A DNA stretch of 64,000 nucleotides from Lineus longissimus (taxonomy: Eukaryota; Nemertea; Pilidiophora; Heteronemertea; Lineidae), in the NCBI RefSeq assembly GCF_910592395.1, contig NC_088323.1:14371501-14435500 (forward strand), read 5' to 3'. This document shows positions 47,225-57,310 of the stretch, one piece after another. The position numbers and the translations under genes were made by a program. The notes under the pieces are model-generated. The model did no database searches. It worked only from the letters and a program-made list of their open reading frames with translations, and was not told the DNA's origin. The first letter of the stretch is position 1; each line of letters opens with the position of its first letter.

Positions 47225-47358
47225 ATATTATGCATGAATCTATGTCAGTGGGCGGCCAAATTTATGCTAACCAGGTATACTAAACCAAGGCTATAATCTG
47301 CCAGTAACTGGGTCACTTTGGATATCAGTTACACTTAGGCTACCCAGAGCACTCACTG
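47225..47358 (+). repeat. 1.4-kb unit, partial copy C, right piece
   Basis: This continues copy C after the BEL insertion and ends GCACTCACTG before the AAG target duplication. Confidence 0.88.
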
Positions 47359-47446
47359 AAGGGAGGTTAATAGGTATGTTTGAGTACTTTGAATAACGTC
47401 ATTGCGACAATATCATGCATTTTGTAGTCCAGTTTTCATGATCACG

Positions 47447-47561
47447 GTGGGCATTTTTTCCTGCACCTTGGAGGCATAGTCACGTGACATAGTTATAAAA
47501 ATGGGTAGGCATTTTTTCCTGCACCTTAGAGGCATAGTCACGTGACATAGTTATAAAAATA
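47447..47561 (+). repeat. 57-bp tandem duplication of a transposon end
   Basis: GGCATTTTTTCCTGCACCTT, then GGCATAGTCACGTGACATAG and TTATAAAAAT occur twice in a row. A third, older copy of this end is in the unit at 35991. Confidence 0.85.
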
Positions 47562-47611
47562 GATACACACGTGGCAATGTTTATCTGTCACATTTTTCGC
47601 GGGAGTTCAAA

Positions 47612-47825
47612 ATGGCGGAAGAGCCTGTCATTCAGCCTCAGTGGCGGGCCTATTGGGATCATGATATTTTTTTATATCATGGTCTTATTCAAGTTCATGA
47701 GTATTCTAAAGATAAAGATCGAATGAAGGATGTCATACGGTCGTATGAAATTGCCAATGCATGCAAGTTCAGTGTGTGGCACGAAGCACTAGACCATCAT
47801 TTCGGCCAACATACAAGTCAGAAAG
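47612..47825 (+). CDS. First exon of an unrecognised gene
   Basis: ATG in good context (TTCAAAATGGCGG) opens 71 codons (MAEEPVIQPQWRAYW...), ending at a donor AGAAAG|GTATGT at 47825/47826. The frame hits a stop just past the donor. The peptide is acidic/aromatic with no domain I recognise. It lies 100 bp inside a TIR, which suggests a transposon gene, with the TIR as promoter. No acceptor exon was identified downstream. Confidence 0.4.
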
Positions 47826-48204
47826 GTATGTAGTATAGACCGTGTACATGATGTACATGCCTGTGGTCCTGTGTGACATCTGTATGTATGATGACTACTT
47901 ACATGCAGTGTAGGGAGGCTGGCTATGACAATTGTCATGATGATGTGCATGTTACAGCCAGATAGGTAGGCTTCATGTAGGCCTAGCGAAGAAAATCTCA
48001 TGTTTAGGCTATATACTAGCTAGGCTAGGCCTAGGGCATGCCTAGGCTACATACTTTTTTTATATCACTTCTCTTCCACATTATGCATACTGGCAACATG
48101 TAGCCTAAGCCTATGATGACGCCCTGTTCAACTAATTGAAAGGGCAAGTTTTGCAATTATTTGTCCATCCAGAACAGAATTGATCATCTCATCGCCACTC
48201 GCAT

Positions 48205-48365
48205 CACCAGCCCCCCCCCCCCCCCGCGTATTATACTCGAAGGGCTGTACAAAGCCCTGTAATAATAGTGTGGGCTGAGAACTGCCCCCCCCCCCCCCCT
48301 CCTCCCTGAGACCTCATGTTTTCCATGCAGATTTGGGGAAAGAGGGGTGTGCCCCCCCCCCCCTC
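48205..48365. repeat. C-rich low-complexity stretch
   Basis: Three C-runs (about 48211, 48285 and 48352) lie within 160 bp, bracketed by partly complementary sequence. Confidence 0.8.
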
Positions 48366-48939
48366 ATAATGGCCCTGGACCAATGGACCATGATATACGG
48401 ACCATAATATACAATCCAAAACATTCATTTTGTTACATTCATTATGGTTTACCCTGTACTAAATGTTTCTGAACTGTCATTGCGCTAAGCACGTGTTTTT
48501 GTTGCCGGAAGACTTATCATCGATGCTCATTCGTCGAGCCTTATTTGGAAGAACCAATGAAAATTGAGAATGACGTCATGAATATAAATTAGTATGAATA
48601 TTAATCGACTTTGCCTCTAAGGTGCAGGAAAAAATGTCTTCCAGTTGGTAGTTGCAGCAGTTGTGTGTTGTTGTTGTTAGAAGTATAAGTAAGTAGGGGA
48701 TTCCAGTAAGGCCGCATCATAGTTTACTGTTAGCAACAACAACAACACTGGAGACATTTTACACAGAAAAACAGTGGAAATTTTATGACTCTGAGTAACA
48801 TATCATCTATCAATATCAATATACCACTGTCGCCATTGACGTAAATATAGATAACGCCCGGAGATTTTACTCACAAACCAGCACCCCATTTACACCAAAC
48901 CCACAACATACCAGCACCCACACAATCCGATTTTTATAC

Positions 48940-48971
48940 CTCGAACAGCCCGCGCCACGGGTATATTCTAG
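48940..48971 (+). repeat. Internal Helitron 3' terminus
   Basis: GAACAGCCCGCGCCACGGGT then ATATTCTAG, followed by T. CCCG/CGGG form the stem of a short hairpin 11 bases before CTAG. It closely matches the terminus at 52088-52115. Confidence 0.75.
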
Positions 48972-51899
48972 TAGATATAATGCTCTGATTAAGCTTGGTA
49001 GATAGGACAAACATGTACACGGGAATCACTAAAAAAAATTGTCCGCTTAGAACTGGTAACATCACGAAAATATCTCTACATCCCTCGATGTGTACATGAA
49101 AATGTACGAAATCGCTCACTGTGAAGGAATTCGTTCTCATTTTTCATCTCCAAACCCGGCTAAAACATTCGGTAATAAATCTTTTTATACGTTTCTTGTC
49201 ATGTTTAAGATGATGTACGGATAAGTGCCAACCGGTACTGCATGATGTAGTCAATCTTCTCTGTATCACCCTGTATGATCACACCGCTCCGAAGTTAAAA
49301 TAGGCCCCGTGTGGTGGCGTAGTAAGCGGAGCGCTGATTGGTCCATATTATGGGTGTGTGGTGGGCATGTCGTGACGTGCATGCCTATATTTGGGAGATC
49401 AGTAATGTACACTGGAGGCGAGGTATGACTGGGTTGTTCTAAAATATAGATTGTTGAATCGGAAATGCGACGGATTTTTAAAATACCGTCAAATTCCGGT
49501 CTGATCATGTAAAAATAAGCTCCAAATATTGATTCGTAACCACCTTAGGTTCCAATGGCATTATTTCATGTTTTTATGCATTTTTAGGACTGATTCCATG
49601 GTTTAGCACCGGTTACATGGTTTCACTGATTCCAAGTTTTATCAACTACCCATATGAACAGCTAATACATTGGTAATTATCTCTCTGAAGCCCAAATACA
49701 TGCTGGAAATGCCTTATAAAAAACAGATTGAGGCCACTTCCCTCAAACACGGTGCCAAATGCTGTGTCCCAAAATGTTCATCAGCAATGCGCCAACCAAT
49801 TGGCCTTAAAGGACGAATGACATTTTAAAGGGCATTATTACCGAGCTGTAGGCTGCCTAGTCAATTTCCACTCTGATGTAGCAGCCAGTTATGTCAATCC
49901 CGAAAAAGAACCTGCGTGCAGCAATCATTTTTGCGCGGCTCGATGCATTAAAAACGCGCTGCGCGACGGCGAGAACCTTCACTGTGAAGTTACTGTGAAG
50001 GCACTGCTTGTGGTGGTTTCAATTCTTTTATCAAATTCGCTATATTATCATACCAGACATAGGACTTTTATTTGCAATTTTAAAACAACTTATTTTGCGT
50101 CATCTTCTCTCAAGTTTCACTTACTCGTAAACTAAGCAGTTAAAAAGCCGTCGCAATTTCCCAGCAGACCAACTTTATTAAAAGGTGGAGATGATGCTGA
50201 AATATTTCCAAATCTGTGATCAATTCAAAATTTTGCGATAAAAGCAAGATCACTGTCCACACAAACTGACCACCACATTTCTATTTGCTCATGTGTAAAC
50301 AGGTCTTGGGGCAAACCATGCTTTGTCAACAAAATACCTTTTGCTTTGTGGTTATAAATGACGATTGTCAGATTAATTTTGTTCCATTCTGGTTGTCGAG
50401 CAAGGGATTAGCCTCCGGTTGGCCATCGTGTTGGTCTTAACAAATCAGTATCAACAAAGTTAATTCTGCTTGTATTTTAAAGAAAGGATTGCACAACGAG
50501 ACGCTCGTGTGGTAGCACTTACGAGTAATCCTAGTAAGCATGGTAATCAGCGACGGCACGTGGCTCGTTGCGCATCACCTCAACACTGTGACACAAATTT
50601 AAAAACGGCCGCCCAGCAGCCGGACAAATCATCTATAGCGTGATCAACGTTTTTTTCCACAATTATGCGCACAAAATGTCCATATTATTAGCAGGAATGG
50701 CAGGGCTCGCGAGGCATATCGCAAAAGTTACTGCCAGTCATGCCAATGGCAGATGAAGATTGTTAGCTTGTAAGCAACAGTGGGATGAATATTGTTTCCA
50801 CTCGTTGGAATATTATTATTTTGCAGAGCGCCGCGAATATGCCCGAAAACGAATTGTCTTTTTTAATCATCAATAGAAATCCCTGGTGCAGATGGTGCAT
50901 GTTACTTCAAAGGTAACTCTCTCAGGATAGGATGACGGACTATTTTTCTATCAAGACGCACGATCTTCAAAATATCAGCGAGCTATTAAACGCGCAAAAA
51001 AGGGTCCGACATGTCCGAATGAAGTGTGATGTCATAAAAATAAATGTGCGTGTTGAGGTGTTTAAAGTCTGCGCAATGCAGTTCGCGTTTACAATAATCT
51101 GGTTGACATGCCTGAGCTGCTCAATTCCATTTGACTTTGTACAAGTTGCTGTTAACTGCCATGTTGGGAATTTCACATTTATCAGTGAGAACTGTTAGAA
51201 CGGATGTGACCGGCTTCGAGTTCGAATTCGAAGACCTTTATGCATTATTACTTTTAGTTTAATCTAAAATAATTCATTGCTTATACATCAAACACACACA
51301 TATTGCCTGAAAGAATATATATTGACACAATCTTCTTCTTCTTATGATTTTTCAATGGATGATCACGGCTTTTGTCTAATAAGCAAGAACCTACTTCATA
51401 CCGTTTTGAAAATAAATTAAAATTAAAAGCGTTGGTTATGTGGGCGTACATTTGCTGCACGTTTTGTCAACGTTGAAGGGTGTTGTGACAACCAATGTTA
51501 CGAGGATAACAAGCGGACATTTACTCGGGACATGCCGTTTTCGAAACTACCTGAGTGTGAGAAAAACGATAGAAAACTATACTTTTCGAGTCCTTTTGTA
51601 TTCCACCGCACCTAATTGCGATAACATTCGAGTCTTTTCGATACTTTTAGACCCCTACCTCCTGCGGTTTAAATAGATGTGATAAGAATGTGGGTTTGCG
51701 ACACCTATAACGTATTGCAGAACTGAAATAATTGCTCGTTCTGAATACCTCTCGAACTCTGTCGAAAAAAATCGAAAATGCTTCTCAGGCAAAAGCGTTA
51801 AAACTTTCGGTCATTTACGATCGTTTTCGGTAATATTCGACAGGGATTAGACCAGCAATCACAATAGAATTAACTGTTTCGATTTTCTTAGAAACTTTC
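48972..51899. other. No gene seen
   Basis: This 2.9-kb stretch between the two Helitron 3' ends has one dispersed repeat (49565-49660), and its last part is TCTCGAAA-rich. A plus-strand frame at 50932-51198 has no recognisable motif. Confidence 0.35.
49565..49660 (-). repeat. Dispersed repeat, inverted partner of 34525-34620
   Basis: On the minus strand it shows the same ordered motifs (GGTAGTTGATAAAACTTGG, AATCAGTGAAACC, TAAACCATGGAAT). Confidence 0.75.
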
Positions 51900-52075
51900 C
51901 GAGTTCTTGCCAAGCATGGCTCGCCAAGGCCGGGTCGAATTCCGTAAGATTTCCGAGAGACGGTTTAATGACCGTGAAGCATTTCGAGTGATTTTCGAGT
52001 GATTTTGAGACCGATGCAGGTTCCGAGCGTTTTCCGACAGAAAAACGAGAGTTGCTGTTCATAGTGTCAAGATAT
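51900..52075 (-). repeat. TCTCG-rich repeat next to the Helitron 3' end
   Basis: This is the inverted relative of 25165-25390, ending 40 bp before the Helitron terminus. Confidence 0.65.
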
Positions 52076-52087
52076 AGCCCATTTGAA

Positions 52088-52115
52088 CCTGCCTGCGCCA
52101 CGGGTATAATGCTAG
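52088..52115 (+). repeat. Helitron 3' terminus (used end)
   Basis: CCTGCGCCACGGGT, then ATAATGCTAG, next to host T52116. The hairpin is weaker than at 48971 because of one change. Confidence 0.85.
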
Positions 52116-53641
52116 TTGAATAATAATGCAAGAGAATGACATAAAGCAGGCGCACACGCTTTAAGTAGGAATGAAGAAACTTTGTCTGGTCCGCTGGCTT
52201 TTATCTTGTTAAGTTTGAGTAAAACCGACCTCACATTAGCTGACGAAGAAGTCACTGATTCAAGATCATGATTAGCATAAATAGGTATGTCAGGCATTAC
52301 AGGGTGACGCTGGTTGGAGAAGGTAGAGTAAAATACTCCTTAAAATGCTTTACACTGCGGATTGTCGTAGGTTTCATTGCGTAACTTGACAGTTTCAGGC
52401 ACCGCGTTAGACTTAGTTTTTAAATGATAAAAGTTCCGGAAGCGTTTTGGGTTTGTGCGTACATCCGCCCCCAAGCTGTTGGGATATATGCATTGAATTT
52501 ATCACGAGTCATATCACTGAGCCGATTGCGCAGTCGCCTGTACTACCGCCAACTAGAGTCCGTGTTCCTGTCCTTAGCATTCCGGCAAGCAGCGCTTACT
52601 TTAACTGAAAGTCGCCGCACTTCATTGTCAATCCAACGAGGACGACAGTTTCCATGATGAACAGTTTTCTTAGGTATGAACATGTCTGCACCATCATAAT
52701 ACAAATTTAACCACTCTGACCAAATAGTGTCAACATCGGCACTGGCATGACAATTACGCATGTAGAACTCGGAGTTTGGCCCAAGAGTATCGCTGTTGAA
52801 TATCGCCAACCCATTGTAATATGCACGCTTGTAGTCATGGACAACATGAGACACACTGCGTCGACGCGGCATTTTAGCACGCAAATTCGATACAACAGGA
52901 AAGTGATCAGAGTCATACATTCCTGGCCATGTTTCAGTGTCACTAAAGCGTTCCGGCTGATTGGTTAGAATTAAATCCAGTATATTGCCGCGTTTATGGG
53001 TTGAACTGAAAACAAGCTGTGACAGTGAAAAGTCATGCACGAGCAGGTAAAACGCCCGAGTAAATAAGCTCCCAGAGACACTTGTCAGTGTTTCCCAGTT
53101 AATGTGCGGAATGTTGAAATCACCAAGAATACACATGTGATTAAAAAGCTTTTCACTGTTAGTAACAATATCCCTGAGATTGTTCAAGAATACTAGCTGA
53201 TCACCGGCTCCATCTGGTGGGTTGTAACACACAATCATGACCAATTTTTCCTCCGACTCCGGTTTCCCCTCGCATACTAGAACCTCTGAACCATTCATCT
53301 CGAGGTCAACTCTGCGGCATGAAGGGATGTCTGACCTCAATGCAAGAAGTACCCCTCGATCCTCCGTGCTCGTTATTTTCCGAGATTCTATCCCTGCGAT
53401 GAATCGTATACGACGGAGGTAAAACCTCAGTGTCAACAACATCTCCATTAAGCAAGGTTTCTAAAACACAGACGAAGTCAAAATCGATACAGAGCACTAG
53501 CTGTTGAAATTGTGCCAGTTTGTTTTTTGTCCTGTTCACACATTTAAGGCTCCGAGAGTTTAACAACAACAGAGGGTGACCGTTGATCACGTGATCTGTA
53601 ACCGATGAATCAGATGAAAGGGGCGAGTTCACACGACACAT
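52116..53641 (-). pseudogene. LINE ORF2, 5' half: endonuclease and start of RT
   Basis: This starts at ATG 53641, three codons after the ORF1 stop and in the same frame. An APE-type endonuclease follows: LNSRSLKCVNRTKNKL, YTIHRRDR, ILGDFNIPHINW and MYDSDHFPV (the catalytic His region). A one-base shift occurs near 53350 (RRDR...GGSRG to RGVLLALRS) and a stop near 52545. The beginning of RT (LNKIKASGPDKVSSFLLK, then LALLFN) runs to the Helitron boundary and resumes at 24030. Confidence 0.88.
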
Positions 53642-53650
53642 TCCGTTGTC

Positions 53651-54490
53651 CTAACAATCATACTCCCGGCCTCGATTGCGATCTGCACAATCACGTGAGC
53701 GGTTCTGGTCATTGTTGTCGAAGTGAGCATCAGTCCTCCCGACATTGGTGTTGGGTCTAACCTGTTGCTTTGCAACCATCCGAGGCCCATTAACCTCGAC
53801 CGCGTCAGCTACGCCAGGCAGGTTGTTTGCAATCATTCTCAGATTGTTTTCAGCAATTCTCTGCGTCAAGGGCTTGTCTTTGGAAATGTGCACGTTCCTG
53901 TACTGACGGCTTTCACGTAGCCTCTGCTTCTCCTGCATGATCACATATTTATCCTCGTACGAACGGCACATGGCTATTAATAGACCTGGACGATTGTTAA
54001 ATGAGCGTTTACGTTCGGATTTGTTAATTACCACATTGTTCAGTTTGAGCCCTTCTCTGACCAGTGATGTTACCTTGTTAGAAATGTTCTCTCTATGTCC
54101 CTTTGGCAGATTACGAATCACAAAGTTCAAAGCAGTATGAGACGCATTTGTATCACCGGGCACTTGTCTTTTACCAAGAAGTGAAACGATCGCACTTATT
54201 TTCGCAATCTGGGCCCGAGTGCACATACATGCATCCGCGACCTCCTCCATAACCTTTACTCTAACAATGTCACTGACCTTTCGTAAAATAGCAGCTTCGA
54301 TTGCCTGCTCGAGTTGAGTAATCCTCTCCGTAAGCTTCCTTTCTACGGCATGAACACCAGTCGTCAGATCCTTGATAGCGGCCATAATGTCGTTGGTGCT
54401 GAAAGCACTGGCTGACTCCTCGACAGGCCAACTACCCGACACAATGAGACCTGCTGACAGTGGATTTGAGTATTCTACTATAGCCATCAA
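53651..54490 (-). CDS. LINE ORF1 protein
   Basis: The frame is open for 279 codons. Residues ~40-72 form a coiled coil (AIKDLTTGVHAVERKLTERI). A central part follows the ORF1 RRM-like pattern (LNFVIRNLPKGHREN ... SYEDKYVIMQEKQRLRES ... NVHISKDKP). The C-terminus is Asn/Arg/Asp-rich. It is a nucleic-acid-binding chaperone by family. The TAG stop is followed after nine bases by the ORF2 ATG in the same frame. Confidence 0.75.
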   Translation of the reverse strand: MMAIVEYSNPLSAGLIVSGSWPVEESASAFSTNDIMAAIKDLTTGVHAVERKLTERITQLEQAIEAAILRKVSDIVRVKVMEEVADACMCTRAQIAKISAIVSLLGKRQVPGDTNASHTALNFVIRNLPKGHRENISNKVTSLVREGLKLNNVVINKSERKRSFNNRPGLLIAMCRSYEDKYVIMQEKQRLRESRQYRNVHISKDKPLTQRIAENNLRMIANNLPGVADAVEVNGPRMVAKQQVRPNTNVGRTDAHFDNNDQNRSRDCADRNRGREYDC

Positions 54491-55173
54491 AACTGTTCAC
54501 TAAGAGCTCTATGTCAAAGCACAGAATTTCATTTGAAAAATATTCTGATTCGTGAAAATATTATGCCGCGAATATATCCATTGCTCGGCATGCGGAAAAA
54601 TGTTATGCCGCGGAAATTGTCCGTTCTACAGTAATCAACTACCCGAGGGGAACTAGAAACTGCTAACATTTATCAATGGAAGCTTATTTCAGCCTTAGGT
54701 TTCAACCAGGCCTTTCAAAACTCCCAGTTAAAAACCGCGCACACCGGATATTGGATAAAAGAATAGTGAATGGTCCCCACTTATCAACAGTACGTTCCGC
54801 TGAAATCAAGGCGGAACCACACCGTTTTTTCCAGTAAGCCGTTTAATTGTAGCCCCTGCCTCTGCTAATGATTGATATCCCCATGCATCAAACAATGCAG
54901 AGGCTACAAATAAACCGGGGCTACAAACATGACAAATTCCCCGTTCTAACTTATTTTTATCAAAGCATTATTCATAGAAAGCGATTGATATCAGGCCACG
55001 CACGTTTGTATACATGCGCTTTACTGTTTATGATAGATATTGTTAATGAAAAACTGGACAACCAAGCAAAGCATTTCTTATTGTGCCAATGATAATACCA
55101 CTTAAGTTACGCATGTGGACGGGTAGTATACTTGTCTACGATTACTTCATAATATCACAATCTACTTTGTATA
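54491..55173. other. LINE 5' UTR, then non-coding
   Basis: The first ~150 bp likely belong to the LINE 5' UTR and contain a short repeat (ATTATGCCGCG / GTTATGCCGCGG). The rest shows nothing. Confidence 0.4.
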
Positions 55174-55488
55174 CTCTAAAACCTAACCTAAATACAGGGA
55201 ATGAGGCTACGCCTCCACTCATTACAATGGTTTGAATAGGGATGGGCCAATAAGTCAGGTATTATTCTTTTATCAATGGCATGGGCCAATGGAGTCGCAT
55301 GTGTTATAATCACGATTTGATCTTGACAGACATTGACAAGGAAACGAAATCAACATCACTAGTTGTAGTAAGCCCATTTCTTATCATAAAAGAGACGTTT
55401 CTTTAGAATTGATATTGAGGTTTTAGAATCCCTCCGCCATTGTAATTAATGGGGCGGAGCCTCATTCCTTGTATTCGAAGTTTTAGAG
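55174..55488. mobile_element. Mariner-type MITE (TA target site)
   Basis: This 315-bp element has TIRs starting CTCTAAAAC, continuing with GGAATGAGGCT and TTACAATGG, and TA on both sides (55172-55173, 55489-55490). It is non-coding. Confidence 0.8.
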
Positions 55489-55689
55489 TATTACATGATT
55501 GTATGATATGTATACTTTACTGTAATAGCCATCATTGGGTTTTGATTAAATTGAATTGAATTGAATTATGTGAGCCTAATAATAACTAAGGGCTGGTCAT
55601 AGCCTATTTGTTCAGTACCGTTGCTGAACTTATTTTATTGTTATTTCTTGAAAACAAACAGATACCGGGATTGTCACTGTTCTTTGTTG

Positions 55690-55936
55690 GTACAATGAGC
55701 GAGTTCCACTTCAGATCTGTCTTGATATGCACTCTTAGATATTGGTGGGCAGATTTTACCGCCCCTAAGTCGGGGCAGTCCAGTGATGTGTCATCCTAAT
55801 GGGGTCCACTGCGTCCGAAGTGTACCAAGTCTGTGCCATATCGACTTTAATTGTATATCAAATTCTTGGATGATTGTGCAAAAGGCAAAGTTTAACACTA
55901 CATTCGCGGCTCCACCTTTTAGAGTCTTCGGATATT
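55690..55936 (-). pseudogene. LINE RT fragment, thumb part
   Basis: The minus strand shows LGAVKSA and VHIKTDLKWNSLI, the RT thumb region, with frameshifts. It continues the fragment at 57015-57310, from which a 1,078-bp insertion separates it. It is the same family as the fragment at 59400-59970. Confidence 0.6.
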
Positions 55937-57014
55937 GGGCCATATGAATCAAAACTAGCATTTGCTCTCTCTACCGATTTTGAAGCATTTGCTAGTACGT
56001 ACCCGTATGAATAAAACCGTAGCAAATGCTCGGAAATTTAAGTTCTTGTTACAAGTCAAAGCAAACGCTTGTTAGCATCTAGTGTTTACTTCAAAAGGGA
56101 CAAATGCTTGTCTTCATATGAATAAAGTGTGGCATAGGCTTTGATAGGAATTCTTCGATTTTTCAATGTTGCTCCTTAGGTGACCAGAAAGTTGAAGTAA
56201 AAGGTTTGTCATCTTCCGAATAGCTCTATGCGTTTTGGTCTCGAAAATTGTATTTGCTATGAGAGCCATGTCATGTAAATAAATATCCTTCACTGCATCG
56301 ATTTAATGAGGACACGTGTAGCGGAGGTCATAGCATTTTACAATTTATTCGGAAGACACTCGATATGGGTCTTTGAGAGCACGAAAGACCAAATTTTAAG
56401 TGTTTCTTCATAATCTGCAAAAAATCAGGTGGAGGACAATTTTTCTATCAAAGTAATCATTCCAAAACAATTGCAAAGGTCCTCTCCCTTAGCAGTAGAA
56501 GCTCTTCCTTAACCTAGGTCTATGATGTATAACGTGGCAAATTATTCAACGGATGCAGGACTTCCCCAGTTAGATGACAGATGAATCGGACGATGATGAC
56601 GCAAGAGAGTGTGTCAACGAGGACAGAACACTAGCACTTTCGCCAACATCTTTTCATCAGGAGACCTCTTGACCCCCCTATCCTCGAATACCAGGGTCAG
56701 TCGTGTGCTCCTCTCCCACACACATAACTCAAAAAACATGGTGATAGGTGCCAAGTGAAAGGCCTGAAGTTCAGGATGCTATAACATTACCCAAACCACA
56801 AAATGAAATAGATTACCAGCACAGACCATTCATAAGAAATATGACATCGGGACTGACCTTCAAGCATTTGCTTGAAGATTATTAGCAAAGCATTTGCAGT
56901 GAATGGTCCACATTATTCATACGAAAACAAGCATAATCTTTTACTTTTAGAAAATACTGCTTCAACTTGAAGGATTTGCTTCCAAGGAAATGCTAGTTTT
57001 TATTCATATGGCCC
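55937..57014. mobile_element. TIR element inserted in a LINE fragment
   Basis: TIRs of ~30 bp begin GGGCCATATGAAT and continue AAAACTAGCATTT. ATT flanks both ends (55934-55936, 57015-57017). Subterminal regions carry many copies of AGCATTTGC or its complement on both sides. There is no transposase. The superfamily is uncertain; a 3-bp duplication fits Harbinger-like or CACTA-like elements. Confidence 0.8.
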
Positions 57015-57310
57015 ATTGTTTATAAGGCTTCTCGCTATTGGCAATCGATGTAATTTGGCGCTGGATGATGATATCGACCGAACAGCCTAACCAGACAGAA
57101 CCAGTTTTTCTTCGATGTAATTATTGAAGCTCTGCAACAGTGTCAGCCCGAGAACTGAACCCCTGCAGCTGATCTTAAAACCCTTATTGTCAGCCCTTAT
57201 AATCCATGACTTCGCTACAAAGATAGTGCAACCCGTAGGCTCTCCGTTGGTATCGAGTGTCACGGCATACGCCTGGCCAATCTCCAGACATCTTGACACT
57301 CAAGCATAGG
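57015..57310 (-). pseudogene. LINE RT fragment, palm part
   Basis: The minus strand reads RGSVLGLTLLQSFNNYIEE, a decayed form of the QGSVLGPLLF..FIND RT block, followed by the remains of the catalytic region. Confidence 0.55.

Larger units (their letters stand above)
36133..47358. mobile_element. Tandemly repeated 1.4-kb CAGTG-ended element, BEL nested inside
   Basis: The block starts CAGTGTACAACC and ends GAGCACTCACTG and is flanked by AAG on both sides (36130-36132, 47359-47361). The undisturbed site at 35902 confirms this as a 3-bp target duplication. The terminal CAGTG...CACTG with CTGGGT further in is a short imperfect inverted repeat. The block holds one full unit (36133-37540), a second almost full unit (37541-38946, lacking the first two bases) and a third, partial one, itself split by BEL. 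No coding sequence lies in the unit, so it is a non-autonomous DNA element of uncertain superfamily. Confidence 0.75.
47508..48638 (+). mobile_element. DNA transposon remnant with ~32-bp TIRs, carrying one exon
   Basis: The left end GGCATTTTTTCCTGCACCTT and the following AGAGGCATAGTC have an inverted match at 48607-48638 (30 of 32 bases). The target duplication is not clear. Between the ends lies an ATG exon with a good donor, which could be the first exon of a lost transposase gene. The rest is non-coding and includes C-runs. Confidence 0.6.
24031..52115 (+). mobile_element. Giant (28-kb) Helitron insertion, non-autonomous or composite
   Basis: The left end begins TCTATATAATAATACTGG and the right end closes with a GC hairpin, then GGGTATAATGCTAG. 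TC at the 5' end and hairpin plus CTRR at the 3' end are Helitron hallmarks. It sits between A (24030) and T (52116), as Helitrons require. Joining those two bases restores a LINE RT frame without a single base gained or lost (LFN|ISMQLG). Inside lie a spliced exon, several MITEs, a tandem 1.4-kb element and a BEL retrotransposon. No Rep or helicase domain was found, so this copy must have moved with help from elsewhere or has lost its own gene. Confidence 0.88.

Noticed and set aside
24031-52115. Maverick/Polinton or other giant virus-like element
   Set aside because: No polymerase, ATPase, capsid or integrase genes outside BEL; ends and insertion site fit a Helitron.
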